DNA of 64,000 bases from Gellertiella hungarica (lineage in GTDB: Bacteria > Pseudomonadota > Alphaproteobacteria > Rhizobiales > Rhizobiaceae): contig NZ_JACIEZ010000001.1 of the NCBI RefSeq assembly GCF_014197145.1, positions 186,001 through 250,000 of the forward strand. The letters are read 5' to 3'. The position numbers and the translations under genes are program-made. The notes below the pieces were generated by a model. It did no database searches and was not told where the DNA came from. It worked only from the letters and a program-made list of their open reading frames with translations. Below are positions 46,647 through 56,002 of this stretch, piece by piece (within the stretch, counting starts at the first letter, position 1; every line of letters begins with the position of its first letter).

Positions 46647-48074
46647 TTACTGGCGGCCGAACTCGTCGACGATGCGGATGATGTCATCCTCGCCGAGATA
46701 GGAACCGGTCTGCACCTCGATCAGCTCCAGCACGATCTTGCCCGGATTGGCCAGGCGGTGCACCTCGCCCTGCGGGATATAGACGGACTCGTTCTCGCGC
46801 AGCATCTGCACGCGGTCGCCGATGGTGACTTCCGCCGTGCCCTTCACCACGATCCAGTGCTCGGAACGGTGGTGGTGCTTCTGGAGGGAGAGCTTCTTGT
46901 CCGGATCGACAAAGATGCGCTTGACCTGGAAGCGGTCGCCGTTGAGCACGGAGGTATAGCCGCCCCATGGGCGATAGCTGGTGGGGTGTTCGCGCGTCAG
47001 CTTTTCCGTGGCGGGCTTTGCCGCAAGCGTCTTCACGAGCTGGCCGACCAGCTGGGCTTCCTCGAGCCGGCCCACATAGACCGCGTCCTCGCTGGCGATC
47101 ACCGCCACATTGTCCATGCCCTGCACCGCCAGATGGCCGTTGTGGGAAATGACGAGGGAGTTGCGGGTGTTGACGAGCGTCGCGTTCCCGTCGCTCACAT
47201 TGCCGTTCTCGTCGCGGGTGCCGAGCTTCCAGATGGAATCCCAGGACCCCATGTCCGACCAGGCGAAGGAGGACGGCACGACCGCGCCGCGATCGGTCTT
47301 TTCCATGATGGCGTAATCGATGGACACGTCCGGGCTGGAGGCAAAGCAATCCTGATCGAGTCGGGTAAAGTCCAGATCGTGCGCCGCCTTGTTCACGGCG
47401 CGCTCCACCGCGTTCCAGACTTCGGGCGCGTGGGTGGCAAATTCCTGGGCGAGCGAGGGAATGTGGAAGACGAACATCCCCGAGTTCCAGAAATAGCCGC
47501 CCGAGGTCAGCATGTCGCGCGCCTGCTCCACAGGCGGCTTCTCGATGAAGCGGGCAATGGCGTTTGCGCCCGGGGCAACCGCTTCGCCGGCCTTGATGTA
47601 GCCGTAGCCGGTTGCGGGTTCCGTCGGCAGGATGCCGAAGGTCACGAGCTTGTCGGTCAGCGCCACGTCGCGCGCGACCTGCACCGCGCGGAAGTAGCTG
47701 TCATCCGCATGGATCTCGTGGTCGGAGGCGAGAATCTGGATCAGCGCGCGGTCGCCATAGAGGGAGCGGGCGAGAACAGCAGAGGCCGCAACCGCCGGCG
47801 CGGTGTTGCGCGCCATCGGCTCCAGCACGATCGCGGCCAGCTTGACCCCCAGTTGCCGGGCCTGCTCGGCCACCAGAAAGCGGAATTCCTCATTGGTCAC
47901 GACGATCGGCGCTTCATAGAGCGCGCTGTCGGAAACCCGGTTCAGCGTCCTCTGGAATAGGGTGTGTTCGCCCAGAAACCGAATGAACTGCTTGGGGGCC
48001 TGCGCCCGCGAAAGGGGCCACAGACGGGTTCCCTTGCCGCCCGCCATGATGACAGGAACTAATTTCTGGCTCAT
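46647..48074 (-). CDS. mannose-1-phosphate guanylyltransferase / mannose-6-phosphate isomerase
   Basis: A 475-residue bifunctional enzyme that makes GDP-mannose for polysaccharide. The N-terminal nucleotidyl transferase domain has MAGGKGTRLWPLSR at residues 10-23 and FIEKPP near 165. The C-terminal cupin isomerase domain has HHHRSEHWIVVKGTAEV, with metal-binding His. Both domains look intact. It resembles XanB/AlgA/NoeJ. It is a single gene with no polysaccharide genes beside it. It is divergent from cobF across 223 bases that hold no riboswitch I can see. Confidence 0.93.
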   Translation of the reverse strand: MSQKLVPVIMAGGKGTRLWPLSRAQAPKQFIRFLGEHTLFQRTLNRVSDSALYEAPIVVTNEEFRFLVAEQARQLGVKLAAIVLEPMARNTAPAVAASAVLARSLYGDRALIQILASDHEIHADDSYFRAVQVARDVALTDKLVTFGILPTEPATGYGYIKAGEAVAPGANAIARFIEKPPVEQARDMLTSGGYFWNSGMFVFHIPSLAQEFATHAPEVWNAVERAVNKAAHDLDFTRLDQDCFASSPDVSIDYAIMEKTDRGAVVPSSFAWSDMGSWDSIWKLGTRDENGNVSDGNATLVNTRNSLVISHNGHLAVQGMDNVAVIASEDAVYVGRLEEAQLVGQLVKTLAAKPATEKLTREHPTSYRPWGGYTSVLNGDRFQVKRIFVDPDKKLSLQKHHHRSEHWIVVKGTAEVTIGDRVQMLRENESVYIPQGEVHRLANPGKIVLELIEVQTGSYLGEDDIIRIVDEFGRQ

Positions 48075-48297
48075 CGCACCACTCCTTCTTTCGCGCCCGC
48101 TATGGTCTCATGACCCGGTTTTGTCCGCGCGAAGTTGTCATTCAGAAAGGGTTTAGACCACATGTCCGGTTAAATCCCTGTAGAGTTTCTTGCTTCACGA
48201 AACATGAATTGTTCCGGGAACGAACAAAACAGATGACGCCAAGCGAGGTTCCGCTGTAGGAAGCCGCGAAAACGCACGGGTAGCGGGGAGTACGGCT

Positions 48298-49071
48298 GTG
48301 AGGCACATTCTGGTCGTGGGCATCGGGACAGGCAATCCCGAACATTTGACAGTCCAGGCAATCAACGCGCTGAACCGGGCGGACGTGCTGTTCGTTCCGA
48401 CGAAGGGCCGCAAGAAGGTCGATCTGGCCGAAGTGCGGCGCGACATCATTGCCCGCTACGTTACCAATCCGGCAAGCCGCACGGTGGAATTCGCCCTTCC
48501 GGTCAGGCAGGTCGAGGGCCGCTCGTACGTGGGTGGGGTGGACGAGTGGCATGCGGCGATTGCCGAGACCTATGTCCGGCTTTTCCTCGAGGAGCTGCCT
48601 GAAGACGGCACCGCGGGACTTCTCGTCTGGGGCGATCCGATGCTCTACGACAGCACCTTGCGGATTCTCGAGCGGGTGCGGGCGACCGGAAAGGTTGCCT
48701 TCGACACGGAGGTCATCCCCGGCATCACCTCCATCCAGGCGCTGTGCGCCAGCCACCGCATCCCGCTCAACCTCGTCGGCAAGCCGGTGGAGATCACCAC
48801 CGGCCGCCGGCTGCACGAGAGCTTCCCCCACCGCTCCGAAACGGCGGTCGTCATGCTCGACGGCGAGCAGGCCTTCACGAAGGTCACCGACCCCGACGCC
48901 ATGATCTACTGGGGCGCCTATCTCGGTTCGCCGGACGAGGTGATCCTGTCCGGCCGGGCCGTCGAATGCGCCGGCGAGATCGCGCGCCGCCGGGCGGAAG
49001 AGCGGGAGAAGCACGGCTGGATCATGGATATCTACCTGATGCAGAAGGGTGCCGATTTCGACGACGAATGA
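48298..49071 (+). CDS. cobF: precorrin-6A synthase (deacetylating)
   Basis: A 257-residue methyltransferase that methylates C-1 of precorrin-5 and releases acetate. The S-adenosylmethionine site shows GIGTGNPEHLT and VWGDPMLYDST. The start is GTG with GGGGAG nine bases upstream. It is the first gene of the aerobic cobF-G-H-I-J-(K)-L-M block. The gap to cobG is 127 bases and holds a 7-bp palindrome. No cobalamin riboswitch features were found before it. Confidence 0.94.
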   Translation: MRHILVVGIGTGNPEHLTVQAINALNRADVLFVPTKGRKKVDLAEVRRDIIARYVTNPASRTVEFALPVRQVEGRSYVGGVDEWHAAIAETYVRLFLEELPEDGTAGLLVWGDPMLYDSTLRILERVRATGKVAFDTEVIPGITSIQALCASHRIPLNLVGKPVEITTGRRLHESFPHRSETAVVMLDGEQAFTKVTDPDAMIYWGAYLGSPDEVILSGRAVECAGEIARRRAEEREKHGWIMDIYLMQKGADFDDE

Positions 49072-49120
49072 TGCCGCCCTCATGCGTTTGATGGTCGCCT
49101 GTTGATCCATCGCAATGACG

Positions 49121-49137
49121 GAACCATGATATGGTTC
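49121..49137 (+). promoter_or_regulatory. 7-bp palindrome between cobF and cobG
   Basis: GAACCAT-GAT-ATGGTTC, followed by TTTCT, is a perfect inverted repeat in the cobF-cobG gap. It could be a weak terminator or an operator that separates cobF from cobG-M. Confidence 0.4.
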
Positions 49138-49198
49138 TTTCTGCCTTGCGTCGGACCGCAGCTTGCGGAACGACCGCGAGACCGAGGAACCCATAGCC

Positions 49199-50581
49199 AT
49201 GACTGCCACCGCACCGCTCTTTCGTACTGCCGATGACCTGCCCGTCGCCTCGACCCGGCGCGGGGTCTGCCCGTCCTTGTCGAAGCCCATGCAGACGGGG
49301 GACGGTCTTCTCGTGCGGCTGCGTCCGGCATCCGGCGGCCTTGCCCCCCGCGAGCTCGTGGCCATTGCCGAGGCGGCGCGGCTTCACGGCAACGGCATCC
49401 TGGAGGTCACGGCCCGCGGCAACCTGCAGATCCGCGGGCTGCGGCCGGAGACGGTGGCGCCGCTGACGGAAGCGGTTTTTGCGACCGGTATCGATCTTGC
49501 CACCGGGCTTGCGGTGGAAACGCCTCCGCTGTCCGGCATCGATCCCTCCGAGGCTGCCGATACGCGTCCGCTTGCGGCACGCATCAGGGCGGCTGTTGCC
49601 GGGCGCGATCCCGCCCCCGTGCTGGCCGCAAAGCTCTCCGTCATTGTCGATGGGGGCGGGCTGTTCAATCTCGACGCGATCGTTGCCGATATCCGCCTGA
49701 AGGCCGTCGCCACGCCTGCCGGAACCCGTTTTGCCCTGCTTCTTGCCGGCGACGCCGCAACCGCGCGGCCCGTCGCGCTGCTCACCGAGGAAGAGGCTCT
49801 CGAGGCGATTCTCCTGTCCATCGGCGAACTCGACCGGTTGGGCCGGGAGGTGGGAAAGCCCGCGAGGGGTCGCGACCTCGATCTTGCGCGCCTGTCGCTG
49901 CCGGGCGTGGCGCTGGCGCAGGCCGAACGGCCGGAACCGTCACCCCGGCGCCCCGCCGGGCTGCATCGGCTGGCGTCCGGCGCCCTGATCGCCGGCTTCG
50001 GACTGACCTATTGCCAGGCCAAGGCCGACGACCTGATCGCGCTTGCCGAAGGTGCGGATGCGCTCGGCATTTGCGATATGCGGCTCGCGCCGGAGCACGG
50101 GCTTCTCGTTCCCGTCGCCGATGCGCAGGCGGCAGACCGGCTGCTGTCGCTCGGCGAAGCCAGGGGTTTCCTCACGCGGCCGGATCACCCGGCCAACCAC
50201 ATCGCGCTGTGTGCGGGAACCGCCGGCTGCGCCTCGGCCTTCTACGACACGCATGCACTGGCCTCACTGATCATCGCGCAGGCGCCCGATCTTCTCGACG
50301 GGTCCTTCACCCTGCATCTCTCCGGATGCCCCAAGGGTTGCGCCCATCCGCCAGCGACGCTTTTAGGCCTGTCCGGTGCGTCATTAGGCTATGGACTTGT
50401 CGTAAATGGCTCCGCATCGGCCTCGCCAGAGGCTTACATCGCTGCTAATGACGTTGCGTCTGCAGTGGCACGGCTTGCCGCCCTGGTGCGGACCGACAAA
50501 CAAGCTGGCGAATCGACGCTGACCTGCCTCAACCGGCTGGGAACGCAGACCATCGCCGCCGCCTTGCGACGGAAAGACTAA
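49199..50581 (+). CDS. cobG: precorrin-3B synthase
   Basis: A 460-residue iron-sulfur monooxygenase of the nitrite/sulfite reductase fold, which oxidises precorrin-3A and prepares ring contraction, a step of the aerobic pathway. The cluster ligands lie in CAGTAGCAS and SGCPKGCAHP. The start at 49199 gives MTATAPLFRTADD. An upstream TTG at 49163 is poorer. Its stop TAA shares a base with the cobH ATG (TAATG). Confidence 0.94.
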   Translation: MTATAPLFRTADDLPVASTRRGVCPSLSKPMQTGDGLLVRLRPASGGLAPRELVAIAEAARLHGNGILEVTARGNLQIRGLRPETVAPLTEAVFATGIDLATGLAVETPPLSGIDPSEAADTRPLAARIRAAVAGRDPAPVLAAKLSVIVDGGGLFNLDAIVADIRLKAVATPAGTRFALLLAGDAATARPVALLTEEEALEAILLSIGELDRLGREVGKPARGRDLDLARLSLPGVALAQAERPEPSPRRPAGLHRLASGALIAGFGLTYCQAKADDLIALAEGADALGICDMRLAPEHGLLVPVADAQAADRLLSLGEARGFLTRPDHPANHIALCAGTAGCASAFYDTHALASLIIAQAPDLLDGSFTLHLSGCPKGCAHPPATLLGLSGASLGYGLVVNGSASASPEAYIAANDVASAVARLAALVRTDKQAGESTLTCLNRLGTQTIAAALRRKD

Positions 50582-51213
50582 TGTCCGAATACGATTACAT
50601 CAGGGACGGAAACGCGATCTACGAGAAGTCCTTCGCGATCATCCGCGCCGAGACCGATCTCAGCCGTTTCTCAGAAGACGAAGCCGATCTTGCAGTGCGC
50701 ATGGTTCATGCCTCCGGCTATGTCGGTGCTGCCGAATTCTTCGATTTCCATCCGGATTTCGTCTCTGCCGCCCGCGGCGCGCTGAAGGCCGGCGCGCCGA
50801 TCTTCTGCGACGCGAACATGGTGGCGCATGGCGTGACCCGTGCACGGCTGCCGGCCAACAACGAGGTGATCTGTTCCCTCACCGACCCCCGGACGCCGGA
50901 GATCGCCCGCGAGATCGGCAACACCCGTTCGGCAGCACAGATCCACTGCTGGCTCGACCGTCTGGCCGGTTCCGTCGTCGCCATCGGCAATGCGCCGACG
51001 GCGCTCTTCTACCTGCTGGAACTGCTGCGGGACGGTGCACCGAAGCCGGCGGCCATCCTCGGCATGCCTGTAGGCTTCGTCGGGGCGGCCGAAAGCAAGG
51101 ATGCTCTTGCCGAAAACTCCTACGGCGTACCTTATGCGGTCATCCGCGGACGCCTCGGTGGCAGCGCGATGACGGCTGCCGCCCTCAACTCTCTCGCGAG
51201 GCCAGGACTTTGA
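50581..51213 (+). CDS. cobH: precorrin-8X methylmutase
   Basis: A 210-residue enzyme that moves the C-11 methyl to C-12 and forms hydrogenobyrinate. The catalytic His is in RMVHASGYVG near residue 43. FCDANMVAHGVTR and GNAPTALFYLLE are conserved. It overlaps cobG by one base and cobI by 4 bases, so translation is coupled in the block. Confidence 0.95.
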   Translation: MSEYDYIRDGNAIYEKSFAIIRAETDLSRFSEDEADLAVRMVHASGYVGAAEFFDFHPDFVSAARGALKAGAPIFCDANMVAHGVTRARLPANNEVICSLTDPRTPEIAREIGNTRSAAQIHCWLDRLAGSVVAIGNAPTALFYLLELLRDGAPKPAAILGMPVGFVGAAESKDALAENSYGVPYAVIRGRLGGSAMTAAALNSLARPGL

Positions 51214-51962
51214 ACGCGGTTGTAAAGGGACGTCTGATCGGCGTCGGTACGGGCCCGGGCGATCCGGAGCTTCTGACGGTCAAGGCGGTGAAGGCGCTCG
51301 GCGAGGCCGACGTGCTGGCCTATTTCGCCAAGCAGGGCCGGCGCGGCAACGGGCGGGCGATCGTCGACGGCATCGTCCGCGACGGAATGCCGGAGCTGCC
51401 GCTCTACTATCCCGTCACCACCGAGATCCACAAGGATCACGACGACTACAAGAGCCAGATCACCGATTTCTACAACGAATCGGCCGAGCGGGTTGCGGCC
51501 GAGCTCGAGGCAGGCCGGACGGTGGCCATCCTCTCGGAGGGCGATCCGCTCTTCTACGGCTCGTACATGCATCTCCATGTGCGCCTTGCCCACCGCTACC
51601 CCACGGAGGTGATCCCGGGGATCACCGCGATGTCGGGCTGCTGGTCGATGGCAGGCCTGCCGATCGTGCAGGGCGACGACGTGCTGAGCGTGCTGCCCGG
51701 GATCATGGACGAGGCCGAACTGGTACGCCGCCTGAAGGATACGCAGGCTGCGGTCATCATGAAGGTCGGGCGCAACCTGCCGAAGATCCGCCGGGCGCTC
51801 GACGCTGCCGGAAAGCTCGGTCGCGCCGTCTATGTCGAACGCGGTACCATGCGCAATGGCGGCATGATCAACCTCGCCGAAAAGGCGGACGACGAAGCGC
51901 CCTATTTCTCCTTGGTGCTGGTCGCGGGCTGGGAAGGCAAGCCTTCCGAGGATTGCGAATGA
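51210..51962 (+). CDS. cobI: precorrin-2 C20-methyltransferase
   Basis: A 250-residue S-adenosylmethionine enzyme that makes precorrin-3A. The motifs are GVGTGPGDPELLTVKAVKAL, SEGDPLFYGSY and EVIPGITAMSG. The start is TTG, which overlaps the cobH stop as TTGA, with AGGA at 51204. The next gene, cobJ, overlaps by 4 bases. Confidence 0.95.
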   Translation: MNAVVKGRLIGVGTGPGDPELLTVKAVKALGEADVLAYFAKQGRRGNGRAIVDGIVRDGMPELPLYYPVTTEIHKDHDDYKSQITDFYNESAERVAAELEAGRTVAILSEGDPLFYGSYMHLHVRLAHRYPTEVIPGITAMSGCWSMAGLPIVQGDDVLSVLPGIMDEAELVRRLKDTQAAVIMKVGRNLPKIRRALDAAGKLGRAVYVERGTMRNGGMINLAEKADDEAPYFSLVLVAGWEGKPSEDCE

Positions 51963-52723
51963 GCGGCATTCTCTATGTGATCGGCACCGGTCCGGGAAAT
52001 CCGGACCAGATGACGCCCGAGGCCCTGAAGGCGGTGGCGGATTCCCAGTCGTTCTTCGGCTATTTCCCCTATGTCGACCGGCTGAACCTTCGGCCCGACC
52101 AGCAGAAGATCGCCTCCGACAATCGCGAGGAGCTCGACCGGGCAAAGGCCGCGCTGACCCGCGCCGCCGCCGGCGAGCGCGTCTGCATGGTCTCAGGTGG
52201 CGATCCCGGCGTCTTCGCGATGGCTGCTGCCGTCTGCGAGGCAATCGATGCCGGACCGGATGAATGGAAGAACGTCGAGCTGGTCATCACCCCGGGCGTT
52301 ACCGCCATGCTGGCGGTCGCGGCCCGCATCGGGGCGCCGCTCGGCCACGATTTCTGCGCGATCTCGCTCTCCGACAACCTCAAGCCCTGGGATGTCATCA
52401 CCCGCCGCCTGAAGCTCATGGCCGAGGCGGGCATGGTGATCGCCCTCTACAATCCGATCAGCAAGGCACGGCCCTGGCAACTCGGTGCCGCCTTCGACAT
52501 TCTCCGCGACGCACTTCCGCCGACGGTTCCCGTCATCTTCGGCCGCGCGGCCGGCAGGCCGGACGAGCGCATGCTGGTCATGCCGCTCGGAGAAGCCGAT
52601 GCAGAGCGCGCCGACATGGCAACCTGCGTCATCATCGGCTCCACGGAAACCCGCATCATCGCCCGCGGCGACAGGCCCGATCTCGTCTATACCCCGCGCT
52701 TCCTGTCGGCGGAAAAAAGGTGA
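51959..52723 (+). CDS. cobJ: precorrin-3B C17-methyltransferase
   Basis: A 254-residue enzyme that methylates C-17 with ring contraction. GTGPGNPDQMTPEA, SGGDPGVFAMA and ITPGVTAMLAVAARIGAPLG are diagnostic. ATG 51959 (ATGA overlap with cobI) is preferred to the TTG at 51953. The last 37 bases overlap the end of the convergent cobK gene. Confidence 0.95.
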   Translation: MSGILYVIGTGPGNPDQMTPEALKAVADSQSFFGYFPYVDRLNLRPDQQKIASDNREELDRAKAALTRAAAGERVCMVSGGDPGVFAMAAAVCEAIDAGPDEWKNVELVITPGVTAMLAVAARIGAPLGHDFCAISLSDNLKPWDVITRRLKLMAEAGMVIALYNPISKARPWQLGAAFDILRDALPPTVPVIFGRAAGRPDERMLVMPLGEADAERADMATCVIIGSTETRIIARGDRPDLVYTPRFLSAEKR

Positions 52724-53457
52724 TCGATATGGGCGAGGGCTGCCTCGACCGTCGGCACGGCCGGCACGCCCGGCGGCTCCTGACGCTCCACCATGATGAC
52801 CCTTATGCCAAGCAGGCGCGCGGCCTCGATCTTGGCGTAGGTGGCCGAACCGCCGCTGTTCTTGGCGACGATCACATCGATGCGCTCCCGCTTCAGAAGA
52901 TCGAGTTCGTCCTCCAGCCCGAAAGGCCCGCAGGCGAGCAGGTACCGTGCGTCCGGCACGTCGAGCGGCGGCGTTACGGGGTCGACGCTGCGGACCAGGT
53001 AGGAATGCTCGGGCCGGGCGGAAAACTGGCTGGCCTCCTGGCGCCCTATGGCCAGGAACACGCGGGACGGCGCTTGGGGCAGGGCGCGAACCGCCTCCGG
53101 AATGCTTCCGACGCTCTCCCACAGATCGCCCGCCTGCCGCTCCCAAGCGGGGCGGCGAAGCGCGACCAGCGGTACGCCGGCCGTCTGCGCGGCTTCCGCT
53201 GCATTGCGGGAGATTCGTGCCGCGAAGGGATGGGTGGCGTCGATCATCAGGTCGACCGCCTCTTCGGCGAGATGCCGCGCGAGCCCTTCGGCGCCCCCGA
53301 AGCCGCCGACGCGAACCGGCACCGGCTGGGGGCGAGGGTCGAGCGTTCGCCCTGCCAGCGAAAGCGTGGTATCGAAACGGTCATCGCCCGCCAGGCGCGC
53401 CGCGAGCGCGCGGGCTTCGGTGGTGCCTCCGAGAATAAGTATCCGGTGCTTGTCCAT
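52687..53457 (-). CDS. cobK: precorrin-6A reductase
   Basis: A 256-residue NADPH-dependent enzyme that reduces precorrin-6A. GGTTEARALAARL near residue 10 and IDATHPFAARIS are conserved. It is on the opposite strand inside the cob block. Its end overlaps cobJ by 37 bases, and its start codon (53455-53457) shares two bases with the cobL start (53456-53458). Its promoter must therefore lie inside cobL. Confidence 0.94.
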   Translation of the reverse strand: MDKHRILILGGTTEARALAARLAGDDRFDTTLSLAGRTLDPRPQPVPVRVGGFGGAEGLARHLAEEAVDLMIDATHPFAARISRNAAEAAQTAGVPLVALRRPAWERQAGDLWESVGSIPEAVRALPQAPSRVFLAIGRQEASQFSARPEHSYLVRSVDPVTPPLDVPDARYLLACGPFGLEDELDLLKRERIDVIVAKNSGGSATYAKIEAARLLGIRVIMVERQEPPGVPAVPTVEAALAHIDHLFSADRKRGV

Positions 53458-54688
53458 GGTTGATCAGAAGTCTCCGCCGGCGGAATGCTGGCTCACTGTT
53501 ATCGGTCTCGGCGAGGATGGTCCAGCCGGTTTGGGCGACGAGGCGAAGGAGGCGATCCGGGCCGCCGCGATCGTCTGCGGCGGCGAGCGCCATCTGGAAC
53601 TGGCAGGAGATCTGGTGACGGGGGAGCGGCATGTCTGGCTCAGCCCCTTCGAGCGCTCCATGCAGTTCGTCGAAAGCCGGCGTGGCCAGCCGGTCGTGGT
53701 GCTGGCCTCGGGCGATCCCTTCTTCTACGGCGTGGGCGTGACGCTTGCGCGGCGCATTCCGCGGGCCGAGATGCATGTCATTCCGGCGCCTTCCTCCTTT
53801 TCGCTCGCGGCCTCGCGGCTGGGCTGGGCCCTGCAGGACACGGGCTGCGTTTCCCTCCATGGCCGCCCGGCCGACCTGATCCGCCCCCACCTTCACCCGG
53901 GGGCAAGGCTCCTGGCGCTGACCTCCGACGAGAAGGGCCCGGGCGAGCTCGCCGCCCTCCTTACGGCGACGGGTTTCGGGGATACGGCGATCACCGTGCT
54001 CGAGGCGCTCGGCGGTCCGCTGGAGCGCGTGACGCGGCAGGTCGCGCGGGATTTCTCGATGAGCGGCATCAACAGCCTGAATGTCTGCGCGCTGGAGGTG
54101 AAGGCGTCCGGCAAAGCGCGGATCCTGTCCTTTGCCAACGGGCTCGATGACGCCCTTTTCGAAACCGACGGGCAGCTGACCAAGCGGGAGGTGCGGGCGA
54201 TGACGCTTTCGGCGCTTGCCCCGCGCCACGGCGAACTGCTCTGGGATATCGGCGGCGGGTCGGGATCGATCTCGATCGAGTGGATGCTCTGCCACTCCTC
54301 CCTCAAGGCCATTGCCATCGAGGGCGTGGCGGAGCGGGCATCCCGCATCCGCCGCAATGCGGCACAGTTCGGCGTGCCGGGCCTTCAGGTGGTCGAAGGC
54401 ATGGCGCCTGCCGCGCTCACGGGTCTGCCCGTTCCGGATGCGATCTTCGTCGGCGGCGGCGGAAGCGAACCCGGCGTCATGGAGGCGGCCATCGAGGCGC
54501 TTCCCGCGGGTGGCAGGCTGGTTGCCAATGGCGTGACGCTTGAAATGGAAGCGGTGCTCCTTGCCCATCAGGCACGGCTCGGAGGCTCGCTGACGCGAAT
54601 CGATATCGCACGGGCCTCCCCGGTGGGGGCCATGCAGGGCTGGCGGGCGGCCATGCCGGTCACGCAATGGGCCTGGGTGAAAGAATAG
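53456..54688 (+). CDS. cobL: precorrin-6Y C5,15-methyltransferase (decarboxylating)
   Basis: A 410-residue fusion of two methyltransferase domains. The N-terminal half ([25 protein letters not shown]) handles C-5. The C-terminal half ([19 protein letters not shown]) handles C-15 with decarboxylation. In some bacteria these are CbiE and CbiT. The ATG at 53456 has no room for a leader outside cobK. Translation of this gene must come from a message that runs antisense across cobK, or from a promoter within cobK. Confidence 0.94.
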   Translation: MVDQKSPPAECWLTVIGLGEDGPAGLGDEAKEAIRAAAIVCGGERHLELAGDLVTGERHVWLSPFERSMQFVESRRGQPVVVLASGDPFFYGVGVTLARRIPRAEMHVIPAPSSFSLAASRLGWALQDTGCVSLHGRPADLIRPHLHPGARLLALTSDEKGPGELAALLTATGFGDTAITVLEALGGPLERVTRQVARDFSMSGINSLNVCALEVKASGKARILSFANGLDDALFETDGQLTKREVRAMTLSALAPRHGELLWDIGGGSGSISIEWMLCHSSLKAIAIEGVAERASRIRRNAAQFGVPGLQVVEGMAPAALTGLPVPDAIFVGGGGSEPGVMEAAIEALPAGGRLVANGVTLEMEAVLLAHQARLGGSLTRIDIARASPVGAMQGWRAAMPVTQWAWVKE

Positions 54689-54701
54689 GAAAGACGGACA
54701 G

Positions 54702-55472
54702 ATGACGGTTCATTTCATTGGCGCTGGCCCGGGTGCGGCCGATCTCATCACGGTGCGGGGCCGCGATCTCATCGCAAGATGCCCGGTCTGCCTCTATGCG
54801 GGCTCCATCGTCTCGCCCGAGCTGCTGCAATACTGCCCGCCCGGCGCCCGCATCATCGACACGGCACCCATGTCCCTCGATGAAATCGAGCGGGAATATC
54901 TGCTGGCTGCCGCCAATGGCGAGGATGTGGCACGGCTTCACTCCGGCGACCTGTCCGTCTGGAGCGCGGTTGCCGAGCAGATCCGCCGGCTGCAGAAGCA
55001 CGGCATCGACTACACGCTGACGCCGGGTGTACCGTCCTTCGCGGCTGCGGCAGCGGCGCTCGGTCGCGAGCTGACCATTCCGGCGGTGGCGCAAAGCCTG
55101 GTCCTGACCCGCGTGTCTGGCCGTGCATCGCCCATGCCGGAGCGGGAGACGCTCGCCAATTTCGGCGCTACCGGGGCAACGCTTGCCATCCATCTCGCCA
55201 TTCACTCGCTCGCCGAGATCGTCCGGGAGCTCACTCCGCTCTACGGGGCCGAATGCCCGGTGGCCATCGTCTTCAAGGCGAGCTGGCCCGAGCAGAGGAT
55301 CCTCAAGGGGACGCTGTCGACGATCGAGGCCGAGGTGGCGCGCGATCCGATCGACCGCACCGCGCTGGTCTTTGTCGGCCCCGGCCTCGCCGCGGAGGAT
55401 TTCCGCGAGAGCTCGCTCTACGATCCGGAGTACCAGCGCCGCTTCCGCGGACGGGACGGCTTCTTCGAATAG
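54702..55472 (+). CDS. cobM: precorrin-4 C11-methyltransferase
   Basis: A 256-residue methyltransferase that makes precorrin-5. [31 protein letters not shown] and [15 protein letters not shown] are characteristic. It starts 13 bases after cobL and ends the cob block. The stop lies 3 bases from the stop of a convergent HxlR gene, and no clear terminator lies between. Confidence 0.95.
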   Translation: MTVHFIGAGPGAADLITVRGRDLIARCPVCLYAGSIVSPELLQYCPPGARIIDTAPMSLDEIEREYLLAAANGEDVARLHSGDLSVWSAVAEQIRRLQKHGIDYTLTPGVPSFAAAAAALGRELTIPAVAQSLVLTRVSGRASPMPERETLANFGATGATLAIHLAIHSLAEIVRELTPLYGAECPVAIVFKASWPEQRILKGTLSTIEAEVARDPIDRTALVFVGPGLAAEDFRESSLYDPEYQRRFRGRDGFFE

Positions 55473-55475
55473 GCG

Positions 55476-55898
55476 TCAAAGGCCGCCGTTGCGGGCAAGG
55501 AAGGCGGTGCGTGCCGCCTCTATCCTGGCCCGGTTTTCCTCCGCCCATGTCCAGACGCCGCAGAAGGCGTAGCTGAGCCCATGGCCCATCTCGGTCAGGG
55601 TATAATCGACATGCGGCGGAATCACGGGATGGATGCGCCGCTCCACCAGACCGTCATATTCCATCTGCCGAAGCGTCTTGGTCAGCATCTTCTGGCTGAT
55701 GCCGGGGACCAGCCTGCCCACCTCGGTGAACCGGAGGGTGCCATGTTCCTCCAGCGCCTCCAGGATCAGCATCGTCCATTTGTCCGCGACCTTGCCGATG
55801 ATGTCCTCAACGAGCTTTTCCAGGGCGGGGTCTACCGGACCATCCGCATCAGGAAACGCTTTCCTGAGCGTATTGGCACATTCAAGCTTTTGATTCAT
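55476..55898 (-). CDS. HxlR-family transcriptional regulator
   Basis: A 140-residue HxlR regulator. The winged helix includes IIGKVADKWTMLILEALEE and FTEVGRLVPGISQKMLTKTLRQ. It is longer at the N-terminus than the first HxlR protein of this window. It is divergent from an SDR gene across 104 bases that contain a perfect inverted repeat, which is probably its own operator. Confidence 0.9.
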   Translation of the reverse strand: MNQKLECANTLRKAFPDADGPVDPALEKLVEDIIGKVADKWTMLILEALEEHGTLRFTEVGRLVPGISQKMLTKTLRQMEYDGLVERRIHPVIPPHVDYTLTEMGHGLSYAFCGVWTWAEENRARIEAARTAFLARNGGL

Positions 55899-55913
55899 CT
55901 ACGCTCTCTTTCC

Positions 55914-55946
55914 GGTAAGTATAAATCTTTCGCGCGCCTACTTACC
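55914..55946. promoter_or_regulatory. inverted repeat in HxlR/SDR divergent promoter
   Basis: GGTAAGTA (55914-55921) and TACTTACC (55939-55946) form a perfect 8-bp inverted repeat with a 17-base spacer. It lies between the HxlR start (55898) and the SDR start (56003), so one dimeric regulator could control both. Confidence 0.65.
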
Positions 55947-56002
55947 AGAAGAGATTAAGGCGCCTAGCTTTCCCCCGCAACCCTCAACAGTGGAGCCCAA
56001 AC

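Noticed and set aside
48075-48297. Cobalamin riboswitch before cobF
   Set aside because: The gap is only 223 bases and shared with a divergent gene. I found no B12-box-like core (AGYCMGGARACCKGCC type) and no matching stem layout. Short similarities such as CTGTAGGAAG are not enough.
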